NCBI RefSeq assembly: GCF_017654315.1
Contig: NZ_CP072203.1
Coordinates: 3,100,001-3,164,000 of the forward strand
Origin: Gordonia polyisoprenivorans
GTDB taxonomy: Bacteria > Actinomycetota > Actinomycetes > Mycobacteriales > Mycobacteriaceae
DNA length: 64,000 nucleotides
Direction: 5' to 3'
Shown here: positions 18,008 to 27,133 of the stretch, piece by piece
How the letters are laid out: each line of letters starts with the position of its first letter
Numbering within the stretch: position 1 is the stretch's first letter
Made by a program: the position numbers and the translations under genes
The notes under the pieces: model-generated
The model's database searches: none
What the model was told of the DNA's origin: nothing
The model's input: the letters and a program-made list of their open reading frames with translations, nothing else

Positions 18008-19541
18008 GGATCTGGTGCCGGCGCGTATGTCGTTGGGGCGCACGCATTCGGTGGGTTTGAATGCGTTCGAGGCCAAGCAGGTCGAGGTGCAGGCCAATGT
18101 GGGGCAAGGGCTTCCGTCGTTTGCGATCGGCGGTAACGTCGATGCGTTGTTGCGGGAGGGCCGGGATCGGATTCGGGCGGCGATCACCAACTCGGGGTTC
18201 ACGTTTCCGGATCTGAAGGTGACGGTCAATCTGTCGCCGGCGACGATGCCCAAGCGTGGCTCGGCGCATGATCTGGCGATCGCGGTGGCGATTCTGGCTG
18301 CGCGTGACCAGGTTTCGCCGGTGAAGTTGTCCTCGACGGTGATGTTGGGGGAGTTGGCGCTCGACGGCGGGATTCGGCCGGTGGCCGGGGTGTTGCCCGC
18401 GGTGATCGAGGCGCGGAATGCGGGGTTTGCGCGGGCGGTGGTGCCGTTGGCGACGGTGGCTGAGGCGTCGTTGGTGTCGGGGATCGAGGTCGGTGGGGCG
18501 CGCACGTTGGGGGAGGTGGTGCGGTGGCTGGCGGGGTCGTTCGTGCTCGACACGGTCGATGAGAATGCGGTGCCGCCGCCGGTGGCCGCGGTTGCCGACA
18601 TGGTCGATGTGGTGGGCCAGGCGCAGGCGCGGCATGCGCTCGAGATCGCCGCTGCCGGAAGCCATCACGTGTTGATGACGGGGCCGCCCGGGATCGGGAA
18701 GACGATGCTGGCGCGGCGGTTGCCGGGGATCCTGCCGCCACTGGACGACGAGGAGTCGCTGGAGGTGACCGCGATCCATTCGATCGCGGGGGTGCTTTCG
18801 CCGGGGTCGCCGTTGGTCAGTGCGCCGCCGTTCATCGATCCGCATCACACGACGACGACCACCGCGCTGCTCGGTGGCGGGACCGGGATGGCGCGACCGG
18901 GGGCGGTGTCGTTGGCCCACCGCGGGGTGCTGTTCCTCGACGAGTGCGCCGAGATGGGTCCGAAAGTTCTCGATTCCCTGCGCCAACCGGTCGAGGAGGG
19001 GGTGGTCAAGGTGCCGCGGCGCGACGGGGTGGCCGTCTATCCCGCGCGGTTCCAGCTGATCCTGGCTGCCAACCCGTGTCCGTGCGCACCGACGCGGGAT
19101 GTGCAATGCATCTGTAGTGCGGTGGTCCGACGGCGCTATCTGGGCAAACTGTCGGGACCGCTGATGGATCGCGTCGACATCCGGGTGCGGATGGATCCGC
19201 CCGGCAACGTCGCGCTGGCCACCGAGACCGGTGAGTCGAGCGCCGACATCCGCGCGCGGGTCACCGCTGCACGCGGCGCCGCTGCCGAGCGGTGGCGCGA
19301 ATTCGGTTGGCGCACCAATGCCGAGGTACCCGGGCCGGCGTTGCGCAGGCGTTTCCGGCTGCCGCCCAAGGTCGTTCGGCCGGTGGACCTGAGCTTGCGC
19401 GAGGGGCGACTCACCGCGCGCGGCGCAGATCGCGCGCTGCGGCTGGCCTGGACGCTGACCGACCTGGCAGGGGGCACGGTGCCCACCGAAACCGAAGTGG
19501 CCCAAGCACTTCTCTACCGCGATCGGGGGAGCTATCGATGA
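17988..19541 (+). CDS. comM: ComM/YifB family Mg-chelatase-like AAA+ ATPase
   Basis: ComM is a hexameric helicase that promotes branch migration during natural transformation. The 517-aa protein has an N-terminal Lon-protease-like fold (~15-140) and a AAA+ core with Walker A GPPGIGKTM (~225). Walker B is FLDECAEM, and sensor residues lie near LILAANPCPC. A C-terminal Mg-chelatase domain carries the four-cysteine insert (CPCAP...CICS). The ATG overlaps yraN; dprA overlaps the stop (ATGA). Confidence 0.93.
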   Translation: MSVSPSEDLVPARMSLGRTHSVGLNAFEAKQVEVQANVGQGLPSFAIGGNVDALLREGRDRIRAAITNSGFTFPDLKVTVNLSPATMPKRGSAHDLAIAVAILAARDQVSPVKLSSTVMLGELALDGGIRPVAGVLPAVIEARNAGFARAVVPLATVAEASLVSGIEVGGARTLGEVVRWLAGSFVLDTVDENAVPPPVAAVADMVDVVGQAQARHALEIAAAGSHHVLMTGPPGIGKTMLARRLPGILPPLDDEESLEVTAIHSIAGVLSPGSPLVSAPPFIDPHHTTTTTALLGGGTGMARPGAVSLAHRGVLFLDECAEMGPKVLDSLRQPVEEGVVKVPRRDGVAVYPARFQLILAANPCPCAPTRDVQCICSAVVRRRYLGKLSGPLMDRVDIRVRMDPPGNVALATETGESSADIRARVTAARGAAAERWREFGWRTNAEVPGPALRRRFRLPPKVVRPVDLSLREGRLTARGADRALRLAWTLTDLAGGTVPTETEVAQALLYRDRGSYR

Positions 19542-20665
19542 CGACGACCGAATCCGAACGACGCGCGTGGGCCTATCTGGCCCGCGTCGCCGAACCGCCG
19601 TGTGTGCCGCTGACGGCACTGGTCGCCGAGATCGGTGTCCTCGAGGCCGCGGCGGCCGTCGCGCGCGGGCAGGTGCCGCGCGGGCACGAGGCCGTGCTCA
19701 AGGCGACGCAGGCGCGTGCCGGCGACGACCGCTCGGAGTCGGACCTGGCGGTCGCCGAGAAATGCGGTGCGCGGCTGGTGACCCCGGACGACGACGAATG
19801 GCCGGGGTTCTCGCTGCTGGCGCTGGCGAACGCCGACACCGGTGAACGCGGAGGGATGCCGCTGGCGCTGTGGGCGCGCGGCCCGGCCCGGCTGGACGAT
19901 CTCGCGGCGGCCTCGATCGCCCTCGTGGGATCGCGTGCCGCCTCGTCCTACGGCGAGCACGTCACCGGCCTGCTCGCCGAGGAACTCGTCGAGCACGGAT
20001 GGGCCATCGTCTCCGGTGCCGCGTTCGGGATCGACGGGGTGGCCCATCGCGCGGCGCTCGCCAGTGGCGGCGCGACGATGGCGGTGCTCGCATGCGGCAT
20101 CGACCGCGACTATCCCGCAGCGCACTCCCGGCTGCTCGCCGAGATCGCCGACCGCGGCGTCATCGTCTCCGAGTACCCGCCGCACACCACCGCGGCCCGT
20201 CACCGATTCCTCACCCGCAATCGGCTCGTCGCCGCCTTGTCCAACGCCGTGGTGGTGGTCGAGGCGGGTGCTCGCTCCGGTGCGGTGAGCACGGCCGCGT
20301 GGGCGGTGAAACTCGGGCGGCCGCTCGGTGCGGTGCCGGGGCCGGTGACCTCGGCGACCTCGGTCGGCTGTCACGAGCTGATCGCCGACGGACGCGCCGC
20401 ACTCGTGGCCGATGGTGCCGCCGTGCGGACGATGGCGGCCCCCGACGGCGGGGGAGTCGCCGACCGGGGATCACCACGCAGCACCGATGGACTCACGCCG
20501 GTACAACAGCGCGTCCACGATGCGCTGCCGGGTCGCGGCGCAGTCACGGTCGAGGAGGTGGTGTTCTCGGCAGGCGTGGAGATCGGCGAGGTCCGGGCGG
20601 CGCTTGCCGTGCTGGAACTCGGTGGTCTGGTGGCCATGGAGGGCAGCGGGTGGCGCCTGGCCTGA
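19538..20665 (+). CDS. dprA: DNA-processing protein DprA
   Basis: DprA protects incoming single-stranded DNA and loads RecA. The Rossmann-like core shows VGSRAASSYGEHV, GAAFGIDGVAHRAAL and SEYPPHTTAARHRFLTRNRLVAALS. A C-terminal winged-helix-like segment (~305-375, VQQRVHDALPGRGAVTVEEV) follows. The start ATG overlaps the comM stop by 4 bp, giving 375 aa. yraN-comM-dprA forms one unit. Confidence 0.93.
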   Translation: MTTTESERRAWAYLARVAEPPCVPLTALVAEIGVLEAAAAVARGQVPRGHEAVLKATQARAGDDRSESDLAVAEKCGARLVTPDDDEWPGFSLLALANADTGERGGMPLALWARGPARLDDLAAASIALVGSRAASSYGEHVTGLLAEELVEHGWAIVSGAAFGIDGVAHRAALASGGATMAVLACGIDRDYPAAHSRLLAEIADRGVIVSEYPPHTTAARHRFLTRNRLVAALSNAVVVVEAGARSGAVSTAAWAVKLGRPLGAVPGPVTSATSVGCHELIADGRAALVADGAAVRTMAAPDGGGVADRGSPRSTDGLTPVQQRVHDALPGRGAVTVEEVVFSAGVEIGEVRAALAVLELGGLVAMEGSGWRLA

Positions 20666-20682
20666 CGTCCTCACTCGGACCC

Positions 20683-20701
20683 ACAGGTTAGGTTGACCTA
20701 A
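20683..20701. promoter_or_regulatory. IdeR/DtxR iron box before the siderophore-interacting protein
   Basis: ACAGGTTAGGTTGACCTAA matches 15 of 19 positions of the DtxR/IdeR consensus TTAGGTTAGGCTAACCTAA, with perfect arms GGTTAGGT / ACCTAACC. It lies 35 bp before the start codon, where metal-loaded repressor would block transcription. Iron limitation should therefore induce the gene. Confidence 0.8.
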
Positions 20702-20735
20702 CCCGGCGTACTGTGGTTCGGGTGAAGGAGGTCCC

Positions 20736-21629
20736 ATGGCCAAGCGAGTGAACACGATGACGGTCCTGCGGCGTGAACAGATCACCCCGCACATGGTGCG
20801 ACTGTTTCTCGGGGGAGACGGATTCGACGACTTCGTGCCCGCCGTCGGCAAGGACGGACGCGCCGAGACGGACATGTACGTCAAGCTGATCTTCATGCCC
20901 GAGGGGGTGGAGTTCCCCGACGACTTCGACCCTCGGGCATCGAGATCGCTTCCGCCCGAACAACAACCCACGCTGCGGACCTATACCGTGCGTAAGGTCG
21001 ACGCCGAGCGTCGAGAACTGCTCATCGACTTCGTCGTGCACGGCGACGAGGGCCTCGCCGGGCCCTGGGCGGCGAGTGTCGACCCTGGTACCACCGTCCA
21101 CTTCCTCGGCCCGGGAAGCGGATATCACCCCGATCCGGCCGCACCGTGGCACCTGCTCGCCTGTGACGAGGCGGGGCTGCCCGCCGTCGCCGCGGCACTC
21201 GAGGCACTGCCGTCCGATGCCGTGGCCAAGGTCTTCATCGAGGTCGCCGGTCCCGACGATGAACTCGAGTTGAGCGCACCCGCCGGTGCCGAGATCACCT
21301 GGCTGCATCGCGGTGGCGGGGCAGGTGAGGTCGGCGAGGACAAGGCCGGTGACAACGCGCCGCTCGTCGCCGCGGTCCGGGAGACAGCCTGGCTCGAGGG
21401 AGAGCCGCAGGTGTTCATCCACGGAGAGGCGCAGGCCGTCATGCACAACCTGCGCGCCTATGTCCGCAAGGAGCGCGGGGTGAGCGCGGCCAACGCATCG
21501 ATCTCCGGGTACTGGCGACGCGGCCGTACCGAGGAGGGATTCCGGCAGTGGAAGGCCGAACTCCGCGAGACCGAGGAAGGCGCCGAGAAGCCGGGGCTCG
21601 GACAACGGGTGCGCAACCTCGTCCGTTGA
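20736..21629 (+). CDS. viuB: Siderophore-interacting FAD-dependent ferric reductase
   Basis: This 297-aa cytoplasmic flavoprotein of the SIP family reduces ferric siderophores to release iron. The FAD-binding motif RTYTVRK (~88) is followed by the SIP NAD-binding domain ([17 protein letters not shown]) and the C-terminal [17 protein letters not shown] motif. The start follows GAAGGAGG. The iron box immediately upstream supports the role. The position between dprA and xerC matches mycobacterial viuB (Rv2895c). Confidence 0.9.
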   Translation: MAKRVNTMTVLRREQITPHMVRLFLGGDGFDDFVPAVGKDGRAETDMYVKLIFMPEGVEFPDDFDPRASRSLPPEQQPTLRTYTVRKVDAERRELLIDFVVHGDEGLAGPWAASVDPGTTVHFLGPGSGYHPDPAAPWHLLACDEAGLPAVAAALEALPSDAVAKVFIEVAGPDDELELSAPAGAEITWLHRGGGAGEVGEDKAGDNAPLVAAVRETAWLEGEPQVFIHGEAQAVMHNLRAYVRKERGVSAANASISGYWRRGRTEEGFRQWKAELRETEEGAEKPGLGQRVRNLVR

Positions 21630-21665
21630 GGCAACCTCGACCCGTCACGATCGGGTCCGGCCGTA

Positions 21666-21706
21666 CCGATCCGGCAACGACACGGCGTGTGTGGTTGCCG
21701 GATCGG
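21666..21706. terminator. Hairpin between the siderophore-interacting gene and xerC
   Basis: A perfect 13-bp inverted repeat (CCGATCCGGCAAC at 21666-21678 and its complement at 21694-21706) encloses a loop that can itself pair ACAC with GTGT. It lies 36 bp after the stop and 23 bp before xerC. It would terminate the iron-regulated transcript and insulate xerC. Confidence 0.6.
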
Positions 21707-21729
21707 CGGTCGGGCGATGTGCTCGGGGC

Positions 21730-22713
21730 ATGAGCGAGGCAGACGGCATCGATGGGTCGGGAGCCGTCGACGGTGCGGGCGCCGACGGCGGACGCGGACC
21801 CACGGTGCTGGCCGACTTCGCCGAGTATCTGCGATTCGAGAAGGGGCACAGCGAACACACGATCCGCGCCTACACCGGTGACGTTCGCGGACTGATCAGT
21901 TTCGCCGGAGCGCGTGGCGCGTCGATCTCGGCGATCGATCTCGGCCTACTGCGCGCGTGGCTGGCCGAACACACGCGTCGCGGCGCCGCGCGCACCACCG
22001 TTGCCCGTCAGGTGTCCTCGGCGAAGGCCTTCTGCGCGTGGGCCGTTCGCGAAGGTCTGTTCGCGAGTGATCCGTCGAGCCGCCTGCAGGCGCCTCGGGC
22101 GCACCGCACCCTGCCCGCGGTGCTGACCGCCGAGCAAGCCGCGGCCGCGGTGTCCGCGGCCTCGTCGGCGCCCACCGGTGACTCGGCCGCCGAGGGCGAC
22201 GACGTCGGACCGATCGCCCTGCGCGACCGGGTCATCCTGGAGTTGCTCTACGGCAGCGGGATTCGCGTCGGCGAGTTGTGCGGACTCGACCTCGACGACG
22301 TCGACACCGGTCGCCGCGTCCTGCGGGTGATCGGCAAGGGCGACAAGCAGCGGACCGTTCCGTTCGGGTTACCCGCCGACCATGCCGTACAGGCCTGGCT
22401 GTCCCGCGGTCGCCCCCGCCTGGCCACCGACGGCTCGGGTGCGGCGCTGCTGCTCGGTGCGCGGGGCGGACGCCTGAACCAGCGCACGGCGAGGACCGTG
22501 GTGGCCACGGCCGTGGCCGCGATCGACGGACCGCGGATGGGCCCGCACGGCTTGCGCCACAGCGCCGCAACGCATCTGCTCGAGGGTGGCGCCGACCTGC
22601 GGGTGGTGCAGGAGCTGCTGGGCCACTCCTCGCTCGCCACCACCCAGCTCTACACCCACGTCAGCGTCGAACGCCTGCGTGCCGCTCATCGGCAGGCCCA
22701 CCCCCGCGCGTGA
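21730..22713 (+). CDS. xerC: Tyrosine recombinase XerC
   Basis: XerC resolves chromosome dimers at dif together with XerD. The 327-aa protein has an N-terminal SAM-like core-binding domain (~25-110) and a catalytic domain. The catalytic set is visible: Arg179 (SGIRVGEL), Lys203 (GKGDKQR), His273 and Arg276 (HGLRHSAA), His299 (LGHSSL) and Tyr308 (TQLYTH). ATG 21730 is used; an earlier GTG at 21691 would add 13 unconserved residues. The stop lies 5 bp from that of the convergent M23 gene. Confidence 0.93.
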   Translation: MSEADGIDGSGAVDGAGADGGRGPTVLADFAEYLRFEKGHSEHTIRAYTGDVRGLISFAGARGASISAIDLGLLRAWLAEHTRRGAARTTVARQVSSAKAFCAWAVREGLFASDPSSRLQAPRAHRTLPAVLTAEQAAAAVSAASSAPTGDSAAEGDDVGPIALRDRVILELLYGSGIRVGELCGLDLDDVDTGRRVLRVIGKGDKQRTVPFGLPADHAVQAWLSRGRPRLATDGSGAALLLGARGGRLNQRTARTVVATAVAAIDGPRMGPHGLRHSAATHLLEGGADLRVVQELLGHSSLATTQLYTHVSVERLRAAHRQAHPRA

Positions 22714-22723
22714 GTCGCTCACG
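22709..22723. terminator. Short hairpin across the xerC / M23 convergent stops
   Basis: CGTGAG-TCG-CTCACG is a 6-bp perfect stem spanning both stop codons. It is small and might serve both directions; no better terminator is visible here. Confidence 0.3.
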
Positions 22724-23297
22724 GTGACAGCAGCCCCTCGAGCGGTTTGAGTCGCACCTGTATCGCGCCGAGGAGTGCCAGCGGGTTGAGATAATCCGCG
22801 GCGCGGCCGCTCCCGCGTCGTGCTCCCCAATGCAAGCACGCCGCAGCCTCACACTCTGGGTGGCCCGCCTCGATCGTCCCGATCACCTGTCCGCGACGCA
22901 CCCGGACACCCCGACGCACGCCGGCGCGGACCGGCTCGTAGGTGGTGATGATCCCGTCGTCGTGCTCGATCGACACCGTCGGTTTGCCCGCCACGACCCC
23001 GGCGAAGCGGACGATCCCGTCACCCGCGGCCAGAGCCGCGGCGCCGGAGGTGGTGGCGAGATCGATTCCACGGTGCCCGGGCTGCCAGCGTTGGGTCGGT
23101 TCGTCGAACCCGCGGACCACCGTCGGCCGGGGCGGCAGCGGCGCCGAGTACCGCGAACCCGGTGGCGTGGCGACAGTCGCCGCGGACATCGGCTGTGCGC
23201 CGACGAGCGCGGGCACCGCCACCAGCAACGACACGACAACGGCGAGTTCGACCATGCCGATGACGAGGGGGCGCCGAAGGCGCAGGAGAATGGTCAT
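22719..23297 (-). CDS. Secreted M23-family peptidase
   Basis: A 192-aa exported protein. A hydrophobic signal segment (~13-35, ending near VGAQP) precedes the LytM/M23 domain, with the zinc ligands in PGHRGIDLA (HxxxD) and the HxH-type motif reduced to CLHWG. It is small for the family and has no LysM or other binding domain. It probably cuts peptidoglycan cross-bridges or acts as a hydrolase activator. An orthologue lies between xerC and rpsB in mycobacteria (Rv2891). Confidence 0.88.
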   Translation of the reverse strand: MTILLRLRRPLVIGMVELAVVVSLLVAVPALVGAQPMSAATVATPPGSRYSAPLPPRPTVVRGFDEPTQRWQPGHRGIDLATTSGAAALAAGDGIVRFAGVVAGKPTVSIEHDDGIITTYEPVRAGVRRGVRVRRGQVIGTIEAGHPECEAAACLHWGARRGSGRAADYLNPLALLGAIQVRLKPLEGLLSP

Positions 23298-23401
23298 GAC
23301 AGATCAGACGCAGCGCACCGACGATCCGCTCCCTTCGGGCCGAACGAATTCCGCGGAACGGTTGCACGGCCGCGATTCCGCAGAGCTGCGCAGGTCGGAT
23401 T

Positions 23402-23431
23402 TTGGAGCTGTGCTGGGCGTACGCGTATGCT
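23402..23431 (+). promoter_or_regulatory. rpsB promoter
   Basis: TTGGAG (23402-23407) and TATGCT (23426-23431), spaced 18 bp, form a good vegetative promoter. It leaves a GC-rich leader of ~180 nt before rpsB, with CGGTACCCCCGGG and CCCGGTACCG able to pair. This accounts for the 320-bp gap from 23298 to 23617; the rest shows no other feature. Confidence 0.55.
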
Positions 23432-23617
23432 GATCGGGCACCTCGCCGACGGCGGGGTGACTTCGCGCGCTCGTCACCAGATCGCCTCCCGTCGTGGTGG
23501 AGATCGACAACCTTCCGCGTGGGCGGTCCCGGTACCCCCGGGTTCCGCGCGGATGCGGGCGCCAGGGTTCGGACCACCCGGTACCGAGCATCAACCGACA
23601 CAAAGGAATGAGACCTC

Positions 23618-24427
23618 ATGGCTGTCGTGACCATGAAGCAGCTGCTGGACAGCGGCGCACACTTCGGGCATCAGACCCGCCGTTGGAACCCGAAGATGAA
23701 GCGATTCATCTTCACCGACCGCAACGGCATCTACATCATCGACCTGCAGCAGACGCTGACCTACATCGACAAGGCCTACGAATTCGTCAAGGAGACCGTC
23801 GCCCACGGCGGCACCATCCTGTTCGTCGGGACCAAGAAGCAGGCGCAGGAGTCGATCGCCGGTGAGGCGACCCGCGTCGGCATGCCGTATGTCAACCAGC
23901 GCTGGCTCGGTGGCATGCTCACCAACTTCCAGACCGTCCACAAGCGTCTGCAGCGTCTCAAGGAACTCGAGACCATGGAGCAGACCGGTGGCTTCGAGGG
24001 TCGCACCAAGAAAGAAATCCTGATGCTGACCCGCGAGAAGAACAAGCTCGAGCGGACCCTCGGTGGTATCCGCGATATGGCCAAGGTGCCTTCCGCCATT
24101 TGGGTGGTGGACACCAACAAGGAGCACATTGCTGTCGGTGAGGCACGCAAGCTCAACATCCCGGTCATCGCGATCCTCGACACCAACTGCGACCCCGACG
24201 TCGTCGACTACCCGATCCCGGGCAACGACGACGCCATCCGCAGCGCCGCGCTGCTCACCCGCGTCATCGCCTCGGCGGTTGCCGAGGGCGTGCAGGCCCG
24301 GGCCGGTGCGGCATCGGACGACTCCAAGCCGGAGGCCGGCAGCGGCGAACCCCTCGCCGAGTGGGAGCAGGAACTGCTCACCCAGGCCACCGCGCCCGCC
24401 GAGGGCGACGCCACCCCGGCGTCCTGA
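23618..24427 (+). CDS. rpsB: 30S ribosomal protein S2
   Basis: S2 binds the 30S head-body junction. The sequence [28 protein letters not shown] and the FVGTKKQAQ and [12 protein letters not shown] motifs are diagnostic. At 269 aa it carries the actinobacterial acidic C-terminal extension. AAAGGA precedes the ATG. tsf follows after 64 bp, the near-universal rpsB-tsf pairing. Confidence 0.97.
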   Translation: MAVVTMKQLLDSGAHFGHQTRRWNPKMKRFIFTDRNGIYIIDLQQTLTYIDKAYEFVKETVAHGGTILFVGTKKQAQESIAGEATRVGMPYVNQRWLGGMLTNFQTVHKRLQRLKELETMEQTGGFEGRTKKEILMLTREKNKLERTLGGIRDMAKVPSAIWVVDTNKEHIAVGEARKLNIPVIAILDTNCDPDVVDYPIPGNDDAIRSAALLTRVIASAVAEGVQARAGAASDDSKPEAGSGEPLAEWEQELLTQATAPAEGDATPAS

Positions 24428-24491
24428 CCCCCGGCGTACCCACGGGACGCGCCGAGTAACCGATCACTCTCTCTAAGGAGGCTCGCCAACG

Positions 24492-25316
24492 ATGGCGAAC
24501 TACACCGCAGCCGATGTGAAGCGTCTCCGCGAGCTCACCGGCTCTGGAATGCTGGACTGCAAGAAGGCGCTCGAGAACAACGACGGCGACTTCGACAAGG
24601 CCGTCGAGGAACTGCGCATCAAGGGCGCCAAGGACGTCGGCAAGCGTGCCGAGCGGTCCACCGCCGAGGGTCTCGTCGCCGCCAAGGACGGCGCGATGAT
24701 CGAGCTCAACTCCGAGACCGACTTCGTCGCCAAGAACGCCGAGTTCCAGGAACTCGCCGACCAGGTGCTCGACGCCGCGCTGGCCGCCAAGACCAGCGAC
24801 GTCGAGGAGCTCAAGGCAGCCAAGCTCGGTGACGGCACCGTCGCCGACGCCGTGCAGGCACTCTCGGCCAAGATCGGCGAGAAGCTCGAACTGCGTCGCG
24901 TCGTGTTCTACGACGGTCCCGTCGCGATCTACCTGCACAAGCGTGCGTCGGATCTGCCGCCGGCCGTCGGCGTGCTGGTGTCCTACACCGGTGAGGGCGA
25001 CGCCGCAGCCGAGGCCGCGCGCAACGCCGCGCAGCAGGTTGCCGCGCTCAAGGCCCGTTACGCCAGCGAGGACGAGGTCCCCGAGGACGTCAAGGCCGAC
25101 GAGCGTCGTATCGCCGAGGAGACCGCCAAGGCCGAGGGCAAGCCCGAACAGGCTCTGCCGAAGATCGTCGAGGGCCGGCTCAAGGGCTTCCTCAAGGACG
25201 CGGTCCTGGTGAACCAGCCGTTCGTCAAGGACTCGAAGAAGACCGTCAAGGACGTTCTCGACGAGGCCGGCGCGACCGTCAAGGGCTTCACCCGCTTCGA
25301 GGTCGGCCAGGCCTGA
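24492..25316 (+). CDS. tsf: Translation elongation factor Ts
   Basis: EF-Ts recycles EF-Tu by nucleotide exchange. The N-terminal UBA-like domain ([19 protein letters not shown]) and the exchange motif [10 protein letters not shown] are clear. At 274 aa it is full length. A strong AAGGAGG site precedes the ATG, and a robust hairpin follows the stop. Confidence 0.97.
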   Translation: MANYTAADVKRLRELTGSGMLDCKKALENNDGDFDKAVEELRIKGAKDVGKRAERSTAEGLVAAKDGAMIELNSETDFVAKNAEFQELADQVLDAALAAKTSDVEELKAAKLGDGTVADAVQALSAKIGEKLELRRVVFYDGPVAIYLHKRASDLPPAVGVLVSYTGEGDAAAEAARNAAQQVAALKARYASEDEVPEDVKADERRIAEETAKAEGKPEQALPKIVEGRLKGFLKDAVLVNQPFVKDSKKTVKDVLDEAGATVKGFTRFEVGQA

Positions 25317-25339
25317 CCGACCCGTCACGAGGCCATCCG

Positions 25340-25377
25340 CGAGGGCCCCGATCCACCACGGTGGGTCGGGGCCCTCG
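25340..25377. terminator. Bidirectional terminator between tsf and the MFS gene
   Basis: CGAGGGCCCCGA and TCGGGGCCCTCG form a 12-bp perfect stem, continued by CCAC / GTGG across one mismatch. It sits between convergent genes, 23 bp after tsf. Confidence 0.8.
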
Positions 25378-25409
25378 TGCATGTCGGGCTCAAGGTCACC
25401 GCGGGCCCC

Positions 25410-27125
25410 TCATCGCGCCGGCCGCGGCCGGCGCAGTCCGAGACACAACCCGGCCACGACCACGGCAGCGGCGGCCAACACCCACAGCGTCGAACGAAAC
25501 GCGCCGACGAAGGTCCGCGCGGCCACCTCGCGACGTGCGGCGTGGATCTGCGGGGCGGTCTGGGCGGTGAGTCGGCCGACGATTCCGGACCTCTCGCCCT
25601 GCGTCGCGCACCCGGGAGCGGGGCGATCGGGATGCGGCGAGGTCAGCTGGGCGGAAGCACACGTCGTGAAGCGGTCGACGACGAGGCCGCGCACGGCCGG
25701 GTCGATGGAGGTCGTCTCGAGTGAGACTGCCAGGTTCGAGCCCGCTGCCGGGACGGCCGTCGCAGACTGGGCCGCGACCTGGCCGAAGAAGAACATCGTG
25801 ACCACCGCCAGGCCGATCGACGCGCCGATCTGCTGGACGGTCGGAACACATCCCGATGCCGAGCCGACCGTCTCGGGTGCAGTGTCGGCCAGGATCGTGG
25901 TCTGCAGGGGAGCGACGAACAAGCCGGTACCCGCGCCCCCGATCAGCAGCGGTGCGATCACCGCCGGTACGGACAGGGTTGCGCTGTCCGGCGTCAGCGT
26001 CACCGCGAGCCAGCCGAAGCCGACGGCCACCACCATCGCACCACAGCTCAACACCGTTGATGCGCCCAGACGTTCGGCGAGCACACCCGAGGACACCGAG
26101 CCCACGATCGCGCCGATCGCGAACGGCAGTGCCAGCATTCCGGTGCGCAGCGGCGAGTACCCCAAGCCGAATTGGGTCGACACCGACACGGTGAAGAAGA
26201 ACCCCGCGAACACGCTGAAGAACATCAACGACAGCAGAAGGCCGACGGTGAACCGGCGCGCCGTGAACAGGTCGGTACGCAGCAGCGGTCGGCCACCCGT
26301 TCGGGTGAGTCGCCGCTCGTGAAAGGCGAAGGCGATCAACAGGACTGCCGAGCCGGCCAACATCGCCCACAGCTGCGGTGGCCACCCCTGCTCGCGTCCG
26401 ACGGCGAGCGGATAGAGCAGACCGAACAATCCGGCGCTGGACAGCACGACCCCGACGACATCGGGCCGGCCGCGCACACCGTCGCGCATCTGGGGGAGCC
26501 GCCCGGCGGCGAGCAGACATCCGACGACGCCGATCGGTACGTTGACGAAGAAGATCGTGCGCCAACCCCAGCCGGCGATGTCGGCGCTGATCAGCACGCC
26601 GCCGATGACCGGGCCCAGCATCGCGGCCACCCCCGCGACCGCGCCGTAGATGCCGAAGATCCGGGGATGCAGCGGCTTGGCGAACAGTGCGGTGATCAGC
26701 GCCAGGGTCTGTGCCGACATCAGCGCCGCACTGATCCCCTGGAGGCCGCGGAACACGATGAGTTCGGTGGGGGTGCGGGCGACGCCGCACAGCACCGATG
26801 CGACGGTGAAGGCGATCAGTGCGGACATGAACAAACGTCGTCGCCCGTATCGCCCGCCGAGCGTGGACGCGGTCAACAGCGTGCACGCGAACGCGAGCGT
26901 GTACACGCTCAGGACGAACAACTGCTGGGCCGTCGAGGCGCCGAGTTCGACCGTCAGGTCGGGTAGTGCGATGTTGACGATGGTGGTGTCGAGCATTTGC
27001 ATGAACACCCCGAGCAGGGCGCCGGCGAGGGCCAACCACGAGCCGCGCGGCGGCACCGGGGCGGGCGCGTCACACGCGGAACTGTTCTGTGAGGCTGGGT
27101 GATTCGTGTGCTCGATACCGGTCAT
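25410..27125 (-). CDS. MFS exporter, DHA2 (14-TM) family
   Basis: A 571-aa membrane protein of the EmrB/QacA type. The drug:H+ antiporter motif C appears in GPVIGGVLI and the MFS signature in LGGRYGRRRLF. MQMLDTTIVNIALP in the first helix is typical of the DHA2 group. A ~65-residue external loop lies before the last helix. The ATG at 27125 is chosen over in-frame starts further upstream because MTGIEHTN directly precedes the soluble N-tail. It begins 8 bp after the acyltransferase gene on the same strand. A lipid or lipid-like product is a plausible cargo by context; drug export cannot be excluded. Confidence 0.88.
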   Translation of the reverse strand: MTGIEHTNHPASQNSSACDAPAPVPPRGSWLALAGALLGVFMQMLDTTIVNIALPDLTVELGASTAQQLFVLSVYTLAFACTLLTASTLGGRYGRRRLFMSALIAFTVASVLCGVARTPTELIVFRGLQGISAALMSAQTLALITALFAKPLHPRIFGIYGAVAGVAAMLGPVIGGVLISADIAGWGWRTIFFVNVPIGVVGCLLAAGRLPQMRDGVRGRPDVVGVVLSSAGLFGLLYPLAVGREQGWPPQLWAMLAGSAVLLIAFAFHERRLTRTGGRPLLRTDLFTARRFTVGLLLSLMFFSVFAGFFFTVSVSTQFGLGYSPLRTGMLALPFAIGAIVGSVSSGVLAERLGASTVLSCGAMVVAVGFGWLAVTLTPDSATLSVPAVIAPLLIGGAGTGLFVAPLQTTILADTAPETVGSASGCVPTVQQIGASIGLAVVTMFFFGQVAAQSATAVPAAGSNLAVSLETTSIDPAVRGLVVDRFTTCASAQLTSPHPDRPAPGCATQGERSGIVGRLTAQTAPQIHAARREVAARTFVGAFRSTLWVLAAAAVVVAGLCLGLRRPRPAR

Positions 27126-27133
27126 CGGCCGGA

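Noticed and set aside
17997..19619. Minus-strand frame of 540 codons opposite comM
   Set aside because: Arg/His/Pro-rich shadow of a conserved ATPase gene.
21730..22713. Phage or integron integrase
   Set aside because: The tyrosine recombinase has XerC features and sits in conserved chromosomal context, with no attachment site or phage genes nearby.
25396..27039. Alternative minus-strand frame of 547 codons inside the MFS gene
   Set aside because: It is Arg-rich and domain-free; the overlapping frame shows 14 clear membrane segments.
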